Shown here one piece after another: positions 1-4,416 of a DNA stretch of 6,808 nt (position 1 is its first letter; the number at the start of each line of letters is the position of its first letter). Source of the stretch: Synergistaceae bacterium (lineage in GTDB: Bacteria; Synergistota; Synergistia; Synergistales; Synergistaceae); NCBI GenBank assembly GCA_030531285.1, contig JAUNNW010000075.1:1-6808 (forward strand), in the 5' to 3' direction. The position numbers were made by a program, and so were the translations under genes. The notes under the pieces were generated by a model. The model was not told the DNA's origin, did no database searches, and worked only from the letters and a program-made list of their open reading frames with translations.

Positions 1-1
1 C

Positions 2-934
2 AGTAAGTTTTTTTGCCGAGCGCCGGAAGAAGTAGCAGCACGTGAACGATACAGTTACATATATCAAAAGAACAAGAAGCACGATTGGTCTGTCAGGTGT
101 ATGTGCAAACTGCTTGAAGTAAGCGAAACAGGTTATTACAGATATGTACACCGACTTGGCAAACCGAATAAGGATACTATTCTTTCGGCTGAAATAGAGA
201 AGATATTGAAACAGTCTGAATTTAACGACAACTATGGAGTTAAGCGCATACAGCTTGCGCTGACGCAGAATGGAATAAAAGCCGGAATAAGGAGAATAAC
301 AAGGGTTATGAGACAGAACGGATGGATCCACAAGCCACACAGGAAACCTAAGAGTTTAACGAAAGCAACAACAGAAATACAGGAAAAAGAAAATCTGCTT
401 AAACAGGATTTCCGAGCAGACAAGCCGTTAACAAAACTGCTTACGGACATAACCCAAATACAGTGCAAAGACGGAAAACTGTATATATCACCCATTATGG
501 ACTGTTACAACGGAGAAATAGTTGCATTAAGCATGAATAACAACATGAAAACAGAACTCTGCGTAACAGCCTTCAGAAATCTGATGCAGCAATACAGACT
601 ATTCGGCTGTACGCTGCACAGCGACAGAGGCAGCCAGTATACAAGCGATGCATTCAGGTATGAACTGTCAAAAGCAGGAGTAACACAAAGTCTGAGCGGA
701 GTAAATCATTGTTATGACAATGCGGGAATGGAAAGTTTCTTTGCTACGCTCAAAAAAGAACTGCTCTACAGGCTCCCTGTCTACAAGATGAGTATGGAAG
801 AAGTAAAGAGAATTGTATTCAGGTACATATTTACCTACTACAACAGAGCGAGGATTTATACAAGCAACCCCGAAGGCTTGCCGCCAACGGCATACAGGCA
901 ACTGTACTACAGTAACTGCTCAAAAGCGGCTTAA
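2..934 (+). CDS. IS3-family transposase OrfB (DDE catalytic subunit)
   Basis: This is the catalytic half of an IS3 transposase, which excises and reinserts the element through a circular intermediate. Counting from the first internal Met (base 101), the DDE triad is Asp116 (TDIT), Asp175 (HSDRGSQYTS) and Glu211 (DNAGMESFFATLKKEL). The last two are 36 residues apart, and Lys218 follows seven residues after the Glu. An HTH_21-like segment (NYGVKRIQLALTQNGI) lies near residues 44-59. The frame is open leftward past base 101 to the window edge with typical OrfB residues (KNKKHDWSVRCMCKLLEVSETGYY, partly upstream of the Met). No convincing ribosome-binding site precedes the ATG at 101. The protein is therefore probably made only as an OrfAB fusion by frameshifting at 8-14. 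The C-terminus (YYNRARIYTSNPEGLPPTAY) is complete and the catalytic residues are intact, so the transposase may be active. Confidence 0.93.
   Translation, partial: SKFFCRAPEEVAARERYSYIYQKNKKHDWSVRCMCKLLEVSETGYYRYVHRLGKPNKDTILSAEIEKILKQSEFNDNYGVKRIQLALTQNGIKAGIRRITRVMRQNGWIHKPHRKPKSLTKATTEIQEKENLLKQDFRADKPLTKLLTDITQIQCKDGKLYISPIMDCYNGEIVALSMNNNMKTELCVTAFRNLMQQYRLFGCTLHSDRGSQYTSDAFRYELSKAGVTQSLSGVNHCYDNAGMESFFATLKKELLYRLPVYKMSMEEVKRIVFRYIFTYYNRARIYTSNPEGLPPTAYRQLYYSNCSKAA
3..35 (+). CDS. IS3-family OrfA, last 10 codons only
   Basis: This frame reads V-S-F-F-A-E-R-R-K-K and then TAG at 33-35. OrfA proteins of IS3 elements commonly end in a Phe-Phe-Ala-type motif just before or within the frameshift region. 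OrfA carries the helix-turn-helix and leucine zipper that recognise the IS ends, but those lie upstream of the window. The frame is +1 relative to orfB, so going from orfA to orfB needs a -1 shift, the usual IS3 arrangement. Confidence 0.6.
   Translation, partial: VSFFAERRKK
8..14 (+). other. Probable programmed -1 frameshift heptamer (T TTT TTT)
   Basis: Seven consecutive T residues are phased T-TTT-TTT in the orfA frame, which is the X-XXY-YYZ arrangement required for tandem slippage. After a -1 slip, reading continues in the orfB frame and yields an OrfAB fusion transposase. The heptamer lies about six codons before the orfA stop. Many IS3 elements use A6G here; a poly-U heptamer is a less common alternative. 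Any stimulatory stem-loop was not resolved. Confidence 0.6.
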
Positions 935-960
935 GGCTTCTAAAAGGTTTTTGACAATTA

Positions 961-1509
961 GTGGATTTTATATACTGCACTTTTTTTGACAATTCCATTA
1001 ACATTAACGGCGGAAAATTGACAATCCTCAACACGGCTCTTGCTAAAAAGCCCAACGGAGCATATACAATGAAAGCGACAACGGCAAATGCGTTTATAAG
1101 AGAGTCCGTTGACATTATATCACCCGCTTCGGATATGCCGTTCACCATTTCACACTTTGACGGCACAAAAGAAATCAATCTGACTTTCAAGTCGGGAAAA
1201 GCAACAATTTTCTTTGACCCGTCAGAGTTCACTTTTGACAGCGATGAAAAGACATTGACAATCAAAAAGGAAGCTCTTGATAAAATTCAGCCTGGCAGTT
1301 ATGAAATGAAAGCAACACAAGACATCGGCGAAGAAACAGCAGACATTGTCATAAAAGGCAATCCTGAACAAAAACAAGAAGAAAAGCAGGAGGAACAGAA
1401 ACAGGAAGAAAAGAAAATCAATGCCGGCAAAAGCAGCGGCGGTTGCAATGCAGGCTTCGGAGCGTTGGCAATGCTTTTCGCAATCCCGCTTTTCAAAAAG
1501 CGGAAATAG
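961..1509 (+). pseudogene. Synergist-CTERM surface protein, 3' fragment cut by the IS
   Basis: This is the last 180 or so codons of a cell-surface protein. The C-terminus has the Synergist-CTERM layout: SSGGCNAG at about residues 158-165, a short hydrophobic segment (FGALAMLFAIPLF) and a KKRK tail. Such signals direct processing and anchoring at the envelope. Before it lie a Gln/Glu/Lys-rich linker (about 136-152) and two related beta-rich repeats: KLTILNTALAKKPNGAYTMK and TLTIKKEALDKIQPGSYEMK, resembling Ig-like modules. A protein of this class should carry an N-terminal signal peptide, and none is present. The frame has a TGA at 952-954, only a GTG at 961 and no clear ribosome-binding site. 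The first 12 codons appear to come from the IS end, with host sequence starting near 998. A non-functional remnant is most likely, although low translation from the GTG cannot be excluded. Confidence 0.75.
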
Positions 1510-1532
1510 CACACAAATTATCTATAATTTCG

Positions 1533-1550
1533 GGTAGAGGAGATGCTACC
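1533..1550 (+). promoter_or_regulatory. Hairpin presenting the vapD ribosome-binding site
   Basis: GGTAG (1533-1537) and CTACC (1546-1550) form a perfect 5-bp stem around the loop AGGAGATG, which holds the Shine-Dalgarno sequence. The stem ends exactly at the ATG. It could tune vapD translation if the mRNA starts upstream. If transcription starts from the TATAAT at 1523, the 5' arm would be partly missing and the hairpin would not form. Confidence 0.35.
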
Positions 1551-1850
1551 ATGTATGCGATAGCCTTTGACTTGAAACAGGATACTCTATCTAAAACCTA
1601 CGGGAACAGCACTTATACCAACGCATACACCGATATAAAGCGAGTACTTGCCAATTATGGATTTACACGTCAGCAAGGCTCTGTATATTCCGGCGACAGT
1701 GACAAGGTTGATGCTGTTAAGTGCGTTCTTGCGGTGCAAGATTTAACACGGAAATATCCGTGGTTCGCGGCAAGCGTTGAAGACATCCGTATGTTGCGGA
1801 TAGAAGACAACAACGATTTAATGCCGGCTATTGAGATGGTTACAAAATAG
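1551..1850 (+). CDS. vapD: VapD-family endoribonuclease
   Basis: The 99-residue product matches VapD throughout. It opens MYAIAFDLK with the conserved Asp7, has AYTDIKRVLANYGF near residues 25-38, QQGSVYSGD near 41-49, and ends WFAASVEDIRMLRIED with a short tail. VapD has a Cas2-like ferredoxin fold and cleaves RNA. In some pathogens it acts as a toxin or aids survival in host cells. The start is the ATG preceded by AGGAG at 1538-1542; an upstream in-frame ATG at 1443 lies inside the surface-protein remnant and is disfavoured. A TATAAT at 1523-1528 could be a -10 box, but no good -35 box matches it. No VapX-like or other antitoxin gene adjoins it. The ribosome-binding site lies in the loop of a small hairpin (1533-1550). 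A terminator follows at 1879-1904. Confidence 0.9.
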   Translation: MYAIAFDLKQDTLSKTYGNSTYTNAYTDIKRVLANYGFTRQQGSVYSGDSDKVDAVKCVLAVQDLTRKYPWFAASVEDIRMLRIEDNNDLMPAIEMVTK

Positions 1851-1878
1851 AAATAGCAACAAACAGTTAAACATACCG

Positions 1879-1904
1879 GCGGTGAGGGCGACCTCGCCGC
1901 TTTT
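1879..1904 (+). terminator. Intrinsic terminator after vapD
   Basis: A 9-bp stem with one G-T pair (GCGGTGAGG / CCTCGCCGC) closes a GCGA tetraloop of the stable GNRA class and is followed by TTTT. It lies about 30 bases past the vapD stop and should end vapD transcription. Confidence 0.8.
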
Positions 1905-1925
1905 CAATTCTCCGCCAGGTTTGAA

Positions 1926-1945
1926 AATATCTGTCGGCAGATATT
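1926..1945. repeat. Perfect 8-bp inverted repeat with 4-base spacer
   Basis: AATATCTG, tcgg, CAGATATT. No T tract follows on either strand, so it is not a standard terminator. It lies between the vapD terminator and the candidate attachment site and could be a protein-binding site. Nothing more can be said from sequence alone. Confidence 0.4.
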
Positions 1946-1953
1946 AAAGCAAC

Positions 1954-1979
1954 AAAAAACCGCACCATTACTGGCGCGG
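1954..1979 (-). terminator. Intrinsic terminator on the minus strand, beside the ssrA-like sequence
   Basis: On the minus strand CCGCGCC and GGTGCGG form a 7-bp stem with one G-T pair around AGTAAT, followed by six T residues. It starts 12 bases after the CCA end of the ssrA-like sequence, the spacing expected for a tmRNA or tRNA gene terminator. It probably belonged to that RNA gene before the element integrated. Confidence 0.75.
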
Positions 1980-1991
1980 CGAAAATAGACT

Positions 1992-2014
1992 TGGTGGAGA
2001 CGCGGGACACCGAA
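1992..2014 (-). other. Candidate prophage attachment site: ssrA (tmRNA) 3'-end-like remnant
   Basis: Read on the minus strand this is TTCGGTG-TCCCG-CGTCTCC-A-CCA. It has the layout of a T-loop, the 3' strand of the T-stem, a 7-nt acceptor 3' strand, the discriminator base and CCA. The ending CGTCTCCACCA is typical of tmRNA genes whose 5' end is GGGGACG. The matching 5' T-stem strand is absent directly upstream of the loop, so similarity begins at the T-loop, where integrases using ssrA often cross over. A terminator follows. Mismatches to the T-loop consensus (G instead of A at position 58, T instead of C at 61) weaken the call. The rest of ssrA is not in the window, and no integrase is visible. 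Confidence 0.4.
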
Positions 2015-2070
2015 GATATTTTTATAAATCCCGTTGTTATCTGCGTTCCTGTCCGATTTTCAAAAAAATA

Positions 2071-2121
2071 TTTTGTACGGTATTTTATACCATATTGTAT
2101 TTTGTCAGGCGTTTTGTACGA
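2071..2121 (+). repeat. Three direct repeats, TTTTGT(A/C)(C/A)G(G/A)
   Basis: Copies lie at 2071-2080, 2100-2109 and 2112-2121 in AT-rich DNA. A short palindrome, GGTAT-ttt-ATACC, is at 2079-2091. Arm-type integrase sites or IHF-like bending regions near an att core look like this, but the repeats are short and the DNA is of low complexity, so the role is only a guess. Apart from these repeats and the palindrome, nothing gene-like was seen between 2015 and 2169. Confidence 0.3.
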
Positions 2122-2169
2122 CAGAAAATACACAAAAGTCAAAACAAATCAAACGCCGTCATCGCACAA

Positions 2170-2324
2170 TACAAAACCCCCACTGTTACCGGCAGCGGGG
2201 GTTAGTTGTTACATTCCTACTCTCATTGCATATTATTTATCAGAGGCTTGGTGGGGTGACGTTTCCCACATCTCCTAACAATGGGCGACGGCTGCCTGTT
2301 CCGTCCTCAAACCTCTAATATGCT
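2170..2324 (-). ncRNA. Structured small RNA of unrecognised family
   Basis: No convincing coding frame lies here, but promoter, fold and terminator agree on a leftward transcript of about 150 nt. The predicted first nucleotide (A at 2324) falls one base before the closing stem. P1 is GCATATTA / TAATATGC (2316-2323 with 2227-2234). It continues into P2, GAGGTTTG / CAAGCCTC, perfect only on this strand because one pair is U-G. Inside are two hairpins with 9-nt loops: GACGG-AACAGGCAG-CCGTC and GTGGG-AAACGTCAC-CCCAC. They are joined by a 17-nt single strand that contains AGGAG. A 7-nt bulge, TGATAAA, separates P2 from P1 on the 3' side. A single-stranded tail leads to the terminator. It resembles no tmRNA, SRP, RNase P, 6S or riboswitch consensus I could recall. 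It may be a regulatory or antitoxin-type RNA of the prophage. Confidence 0.7.
2173..2203 (-). terminator. Intrinsic terminator ending the small RNA
   Basis: On the minus strand AACCCCCGCTG pairs with CAGTGGGGGTT over 11 bp, including one G-T pair, with loop CCGGTAA. U-rich sequence follows (TTTTGTATTG, the first two Ts being part of the stem). The G-T pair would be an A-C mismatch on the plus strand, which supports leftward use. It would also stop transcripts from the repressor and nuclease genes. Confidence 0.8.
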
Positions 2325-2330
2325 GACGAG

Positions 2331-2359
2331 AGTATAACCTCCCGATATGAAATTGTCAA
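2331..2359 (-). promoter_or_regulatory. Sigma70 consensus promoter for the small RNA
   Basis: On the minus strand the -35 box TTGACA (2354-2359) is a perfect match. A 17-bp spacer separates it from the -10 box TATACT (2331-2336), one mismatch from consensus. The -35 box begins directly after the stop codon of the PBECR-like gene. The RNA therefore has its own strong start, in addition to any read-through from the lysogeny operon. Confidence 0.8.
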
Positions 2360-2731
2360 CTATATTTTCTTCAGCGTTCCCTTGCTGATATAGCCAACCG
2401 TGCGGGCAAAATTCAAAACATACAGAGACCTGACGAAAAACACACCCTGACCTGAAACACGCACGGCAACCTTCACGTACTCTGTTCCGTTTGCGCCGGA
2501 TACAGCAAACTCTTTCACGTATTCAACAGATCCATCGGAAGGATTTACCCGTGCATAATCGGGAGCTGTTACTATATCGCTTATATACTGCGAATATTTT
2601 GCATAAGCGGGCGCGTGTTTGCGAAGAATATGGGCAATGTTGCTTTGTCCAATGTAAATAGGCGTATTGACCGCTACTGAAAGCCCCAGCGCGTTTATAA
2701 CCTTTTCTGTAAAACACCCTATCCGCCGCAT
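2360..2731 (-). CDS. PBECR-like phage nuclease (barnase-EndoU-ColicinE5/D-RelE fold)
   Basis: A 123-residue protein. Its body (IYIGQSNIAHILRKHAP near residues 25-41, ISDIVTAPDY near 50-59, EYVKEF near 70-75, YVKVAVRVS near 85-93, RSLYVLN near 101-107, ISKGTLKKI at the end) follows the pattern I know from PBECR proteins. These are small phage RNase-like proteins found alone or in polyvalent proteins. His34, His39, Lys73, Arg91 and Arg101 are candidate catalytic residues, not established here. The Met at 2731 is preferred: AGGGGA lies upstream of it, and family members tend to begin Lys/Arg-Arg-hydrophobic-Gly. An in-frame ATG at 2767 would add 12 residues and overlap the repressor gene, but lacks a ribosome-binding site. 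It is probably co-transcribed with the repressor and so expressed in lysogens, the usual place for exclusion or defence genes. Confidence 0.7.
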   Translation of the reverse strand: MRRIGCFTEKVINALGLSVAVNTPIYIGQSNIAHILRKHAPAYAKYSQYISDIVTAPDYARVNPSDGSVEYVKEFAVSGANGTEYVKVAVRVSGQGVFFVRSLYVLNFARTVGYISKGTLKKI

Positions 2732-2747
2732 ATCCTGATATTTTCCC

Positions 2748-3482
2748 CTACACGATATTAGGGACATTATTCACAGGAAAACTCTTAATGACCTTGCCGA
2801 TAATCTTAAAGTCAACCTCGTCAAGGATAATCTTCCTGTCGGGATAGTTTTTATTGAACGACACGAGAGTTGCGCTGCCGTCCTTATTCAGCATAACGCC
2901 TTTAACAAATAAAGCGCCGTTCAGACTGACAACCGCCACGTTTCCGTTGACGACCTCGACATTTTCAGCGACAAGCAGACTGTCGCCGTCGTGGATATAC
3001 GGTTCCATGCTGTCGCCGTCAGCGTAATAGACAAAGAAGCTCGCGCCCTGCCAGCTGTAGGCTGTAAGCAGAGACTTGCTCACAGGCGTTTCATACACGA
3101 CATTCCACTCTACGCCGTCATAATAGTTACCCTTTCCGGCTGAGGCGGATACAATCCTGTCAACGACAGGAACCCACACAACTTCTTCACGCTTGCGGGC
3201 GTTGCCGTGTTCTTCCCTGTCGCCGGTAATCGGCTTCAGGTTCGCCGCTTCCGCTGACCGTTCCTGTTCAACTTTGACCGCTTCGGGGTTCTCATCAGAA
3301 AGCAGTTCCGCAACGCTGACACCCAACGCAGTCGCGATTTTTTGCAACTCTGTATAACGCGGCTCTCTTTCGTTTTTCTCCCAACGTTTTACCGTGTCAA
3401 CAGAAACTTTTATTTTGTCTGCAACTTCTTTTTGTGTAAGGCTTGCCCTATTCCGTAAGGCTCTGATGACATCTCCCAACAT
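2748..3482 (-). CDS. CI-like phage repressor (XRE HTH plus S24 peptidase)
   Basis: A 244-residue lysogeny repressor. Residues 1-60 are an XRE-type helix-turn-helix (LTQKEVADKIKVSVDTVKRWE). A charged linker of about 50 residues leads to a LexA/CI-type S24 domain. The self-cleavage parts are all present: an Ala-Gly bond in SASAGKG (115-116), Ser158 in DGDSMEP and Lys194 in LFVKGV. RecA-dependent cleavage after DNA damage, and thus SOS induction, is expected from family knowledge. The start at 3482 is chosen because AGAGGTG (3490-3496) lies 7 bases upstream. An ATG at 3512 is in frame but lacks such a site. The recognition helix (SVDTVKR) nearly equals that of the divergent Cro-like protein. No consensus promoter was found for it, which would fit a weak maintenance promoter. 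Confidence 0.92.
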   Translation of the reverse strand: MLGDVIRALRNRASLTQKEVADKIKVSVDTVKRWEKNEREPRYTELQKIATALGVSVAELLSDENPEAVKVEQERSAEAANLKPITGDREEHGNARKREEVVWVPVVDRIVSASAGKGNYYDGVEWNVVYETPVSKSLLTAYSWQGASFFVYYADGDSMEPYIHDGDSLLVAENVEVVNGNVAVVSLNGALFVKGVMLNKDGSATLVSFNKNYPDRKIILDEVDFKIIGKVIKSFPVNNVPNIV

Positions 3483-3534
3483 TATTAAACACCTCTTATT
3501 CAATGTTGCCATATAGCACTAAAATAGACAATAC

Positions 3535-3715
3535 GCAGTTTGGCACCGTGAAAGTGCTAAACGGCAAATTTTTTTTATTATTTTTGTAAAAAAACGCTTG
3601 ACAAGTTGCCAAACGGCGTTATAATACAAAATGCAAATACGCCAAACGGCACTATTTTACAACACAAAGGGGGCGATAGGGTGCCAAACTCAATCAAAGC
3701 AACACGCCAAACGGC
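3535..3715. promoter_or_regulatory. Operator array for CI/Cro: six GCCAAACGGC-type sites
   Basis: The core GCC-AAAC-GGC, with TGCC and GGCA as dyad halves, occurs exactly at 3608-3617, 3641-3650 and 3706-3715. Variants are GCTAAACGGC at 3556-3565, GCCAAACTGC on the minus strand at 3535-3544, and GCCAAACTCA at 3683-3692. Centre-to-centre distances are 21, 52, 33, 42 and 23 bp, mostly close to multiples of one helical turn. One site fills the early-promoter spacer, one lies in the 5' leader of cro, one overlaps the cro start codon and one lies within its first codons. A weaker GCCATATAGC is at 3508-3517, in the leader of the repressor gene. Confidence 0.8.
3598..3625 (+). promoter_or_regulatory. 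Early rightward prophage promoter
   Basis: TTGACA (3598-3603) and TATAAT (3620-3625) both match consensus exactly, with a 16-bp spacer. A full operator dyad occupies the spacer, so a bound repressor would exclude RNA polymerase. Transcription should start near 3632 and run through cro and the recombination genes; no terminator is seen on the plus strand before the window ends. Confidence 0.9.
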
Positions 3716-3884
3716 ACATATTACACAGGCTGAGTTGGCTAAAAGAGTGCAGATTAGCGTTGACAGCGTTAAACGTTACGAAAACGGGAAACGACAGCCC
3801 CGAGCGGGCGAGCTCAAAAAGATAGCCGACGTTCTCGGCGTTACCACTGACGAACTGCTGAAAGATAATTCAGAATGCGATTAA
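3681..3884 (+). CDS. Cro-like XRE-family repressor
   Basis: A 67-residue single-domain helix-turn-helix protein (ITQAELAKRVQISVDSVKRYE, then GELKKIADVLGVTTDELL). The start is the GTG at 3681, placed 7 bases after AAAGGGGG (3666-3673). The in-frame ATG at 3606 lies between the -35 and -10 boxes, upstream of the expected transcript, and cannot be used from this promoter. The recognition helix SVDSVKR differs from the CI one only by Ser for Thr, so both should read the same operators. It lacks a dimerisation or peptidase domain, as expected for Cro. One operator overlaps its start codon and another lies over codons 9-12, suggesting direct autorepression. Confidence 0.85.
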   Translation: MPNSIKATRQTAHITQAELAKRVQISVDSVKRYENGKRQPRAGELKKIADVLGVTTDELLKDNSECD

Positions 3885-3909
3885 ACGAGAAAGGAGGGAG
3901 AGAGAAAAG

Positions 3910-4131
3910 ATGAGAAAGGTTAATGCAGAGCTTCTTCCACGCAGGAACGCAATGCTTACAAGTATGGAGGTACGGGCGATTTTCGGCGGTCTTACTTACG
4001 CCGGAATGCGAAAGCTCCGCAGGCGCGGCGTTATTCCGGCGCCGTCTATTCCAAGTAAAACGCGCCCGCTTTGGGCGGCGGAGATTGTCTGGGCAGTGTA
4101 CGACAGTTATATCGGAGGTGTTGCAAGATGA
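3910..4131 (+). CDS. Small winged-helix DNA-binding protein (MerR/excisionase-like)
   Basis: A 73-residue basic protein with a strong ribosome-binding site (AAGGAGGGAG, about 3890-3899). Residues 15-43 (MLTSMEVRAIFGGLTYAGMR and the following basic turn) look like a MerR-type helix-turn-helix. TRPLWAAEIVWAVYDSY resembles the wing and helix that follow in AlpA/Xis-type proteins. It could be an excision factor or an early regulator; with no integrase in view these cannot be separated. It lies 25 bases after cro, and its stop codon overlaps the next start (ATGA), a sign of coupled translation. Confidence 0.65.
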   Translation: MRKVNAELLPRRNAMLTSMEVRAIFGGLTYAGMRKLRRRGVIPAPSIPSKTRPLWAAEIVWAVYDSYIGGVAR

Positions 4132-4244
4132 GAGAGGTTTATTGGATTGCTGCAATTTGCGTAACGATTATCGGACTTGAGGTAACAGGAGCGTTGGACG
4201 CGCTTATAAGCCTGCTCAGCAGGGATAAAGAAAGGAGAAAATAA
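4128..4244 (+). CDS. Small membrane protein, 38 residues
   Basis: The ATG overlaps the previous stop codon in ATGA and has GGAGGTG (4115-4121) 6 bases upstream. The product, MREVYWIAAICVTIIGLEVT and onward to LISLLSRDKERRK, is one hydrophobic segment (about residues 4-30) with a basic tail, so a single membrane span with the C-terminus in the cytoplasm is likely. The function is unknown. The overlap and ribosome-binding site argue strongly that it is translated. Confidence 0.65.
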   Translation: MREVYWIAAICVTIIGLEVTGALDALISLLSRDKERRK

Positions 4245-4245
4245 A

Positions 4246-4401
4246 ATGTACTGCGACTACAACCCGATTTATGACGTTTTAGTTTTGCTCGCGTGGTTTT
4301 TTGCTATGGCGTTGATTTGTAGATTACTGGGGTTTGTAGAAGCGAAAGCCGCCACCCTCAGGCAGCGGCTCCAAAAAATGGAACAAATACAAACACACTA
4401 A
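4246..4401 (+). CDS. Small membrane protein, 51 residues
   Basis: It starts one base after the previous stop codon, with AAAGGAG (4231-4237) upstream. Residues 8-30 (IYDVLVLLAWFFAMALICRL) form a likely membrane span. The rest (VEAKAATLRQRLQKMEQIQ) is an amphipathic, probably coiled, helix. No family is recognised. Its stop codon overlaps the ribosome-binding site of the exonuclease gene, so it belongs to the same translated unit. Confidence 0.65.
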   Translation: MYCDYNPIYDVLVLLAWFFAMALICRLLGFVEAKAATLRQRLQKMEQIQTH

Positions 4402-4416
4402 GGAGATTATACCCAC

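Larger units (their letters stand above)
1..997 (+). mobile_element. IS3-family insertion sequence, 3' part with probable right end
   Basis: The left part of the element lies outside the window. Seen here are the end of orfA, all of orfB in the -1 frame, and an AT-rich right end. The right boundary is inferred. The sequence up to about 997, read on the minus strand, begins TGGAATTGTCAAAAAAAGTG, which has the TG start and character of IS3-family terminal inverted repeats. The 12-bp string tttttgacaatt occurs at 948-959 and again at 983-994, as might be expected of repeated transposase-binding sites near an end. The left inverted repeat and target duplication cannot be checked, so the right border could be off by tens of bases. 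The element is inserted in the same orientation as the surface-protein gene it interrupts. Confidence 0.75.

Noticed and set aside
831..1265. Minus-strand frame of 144 codons across the IS end and surface-protein remnant
   Set aside because: It is antisense to two genes supported by strong motifs, and its protein has no recognisable features.
1486..1503. Hairpin CCGCTTTT / AAAAGCGG at the end of the surface-protein fragment as a terminator
   Set aside because: No T tract follows, and the palindrome arises from the Pro-Leu-Phe-Lys-Lys-Arg codons of the sorting signal.
1867..2318. Open frames of 90-95 codons on both strands in the junction region
   Set aside because: They run through terminators, the ssrA-like sequence and the structured RNA, have no ribosome-binding site and encode no recognisable protein.
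2219..2337. Outer stem TACTCTC / GAGAGTA extending the small-RNA fold
   Set aside because: One arm overlaps the -10 box and lies upstream of the predicted start site, so it would not be in the transcript.
2321..2350. Hammerhead-like core: CTGACGAG followed by GAAA on the plus strand
   Set aside because: Stem II would have only about three weak pairs, and the possible cleavage triplet ends in G, which hammerheads do not allow. The CTGACGAG string lies across the start region and -10 box of the minus-strand RNA promoter, which explains it better.
3606..3680. In-frame ATG at 3606 as the cro start
   Set aside because: It lies between the -35 and -10 boxes, upstream of the expected transcript start; the GTG at 3681 has a good ribosome-binding site and fits the family length.
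3535..3715. Repeated decamer as a CRISPR-like array
   Set aside because: Repeats are only 10 bp, vary in orientation and spacing and flank divergent phage regulators, so operators explain them.
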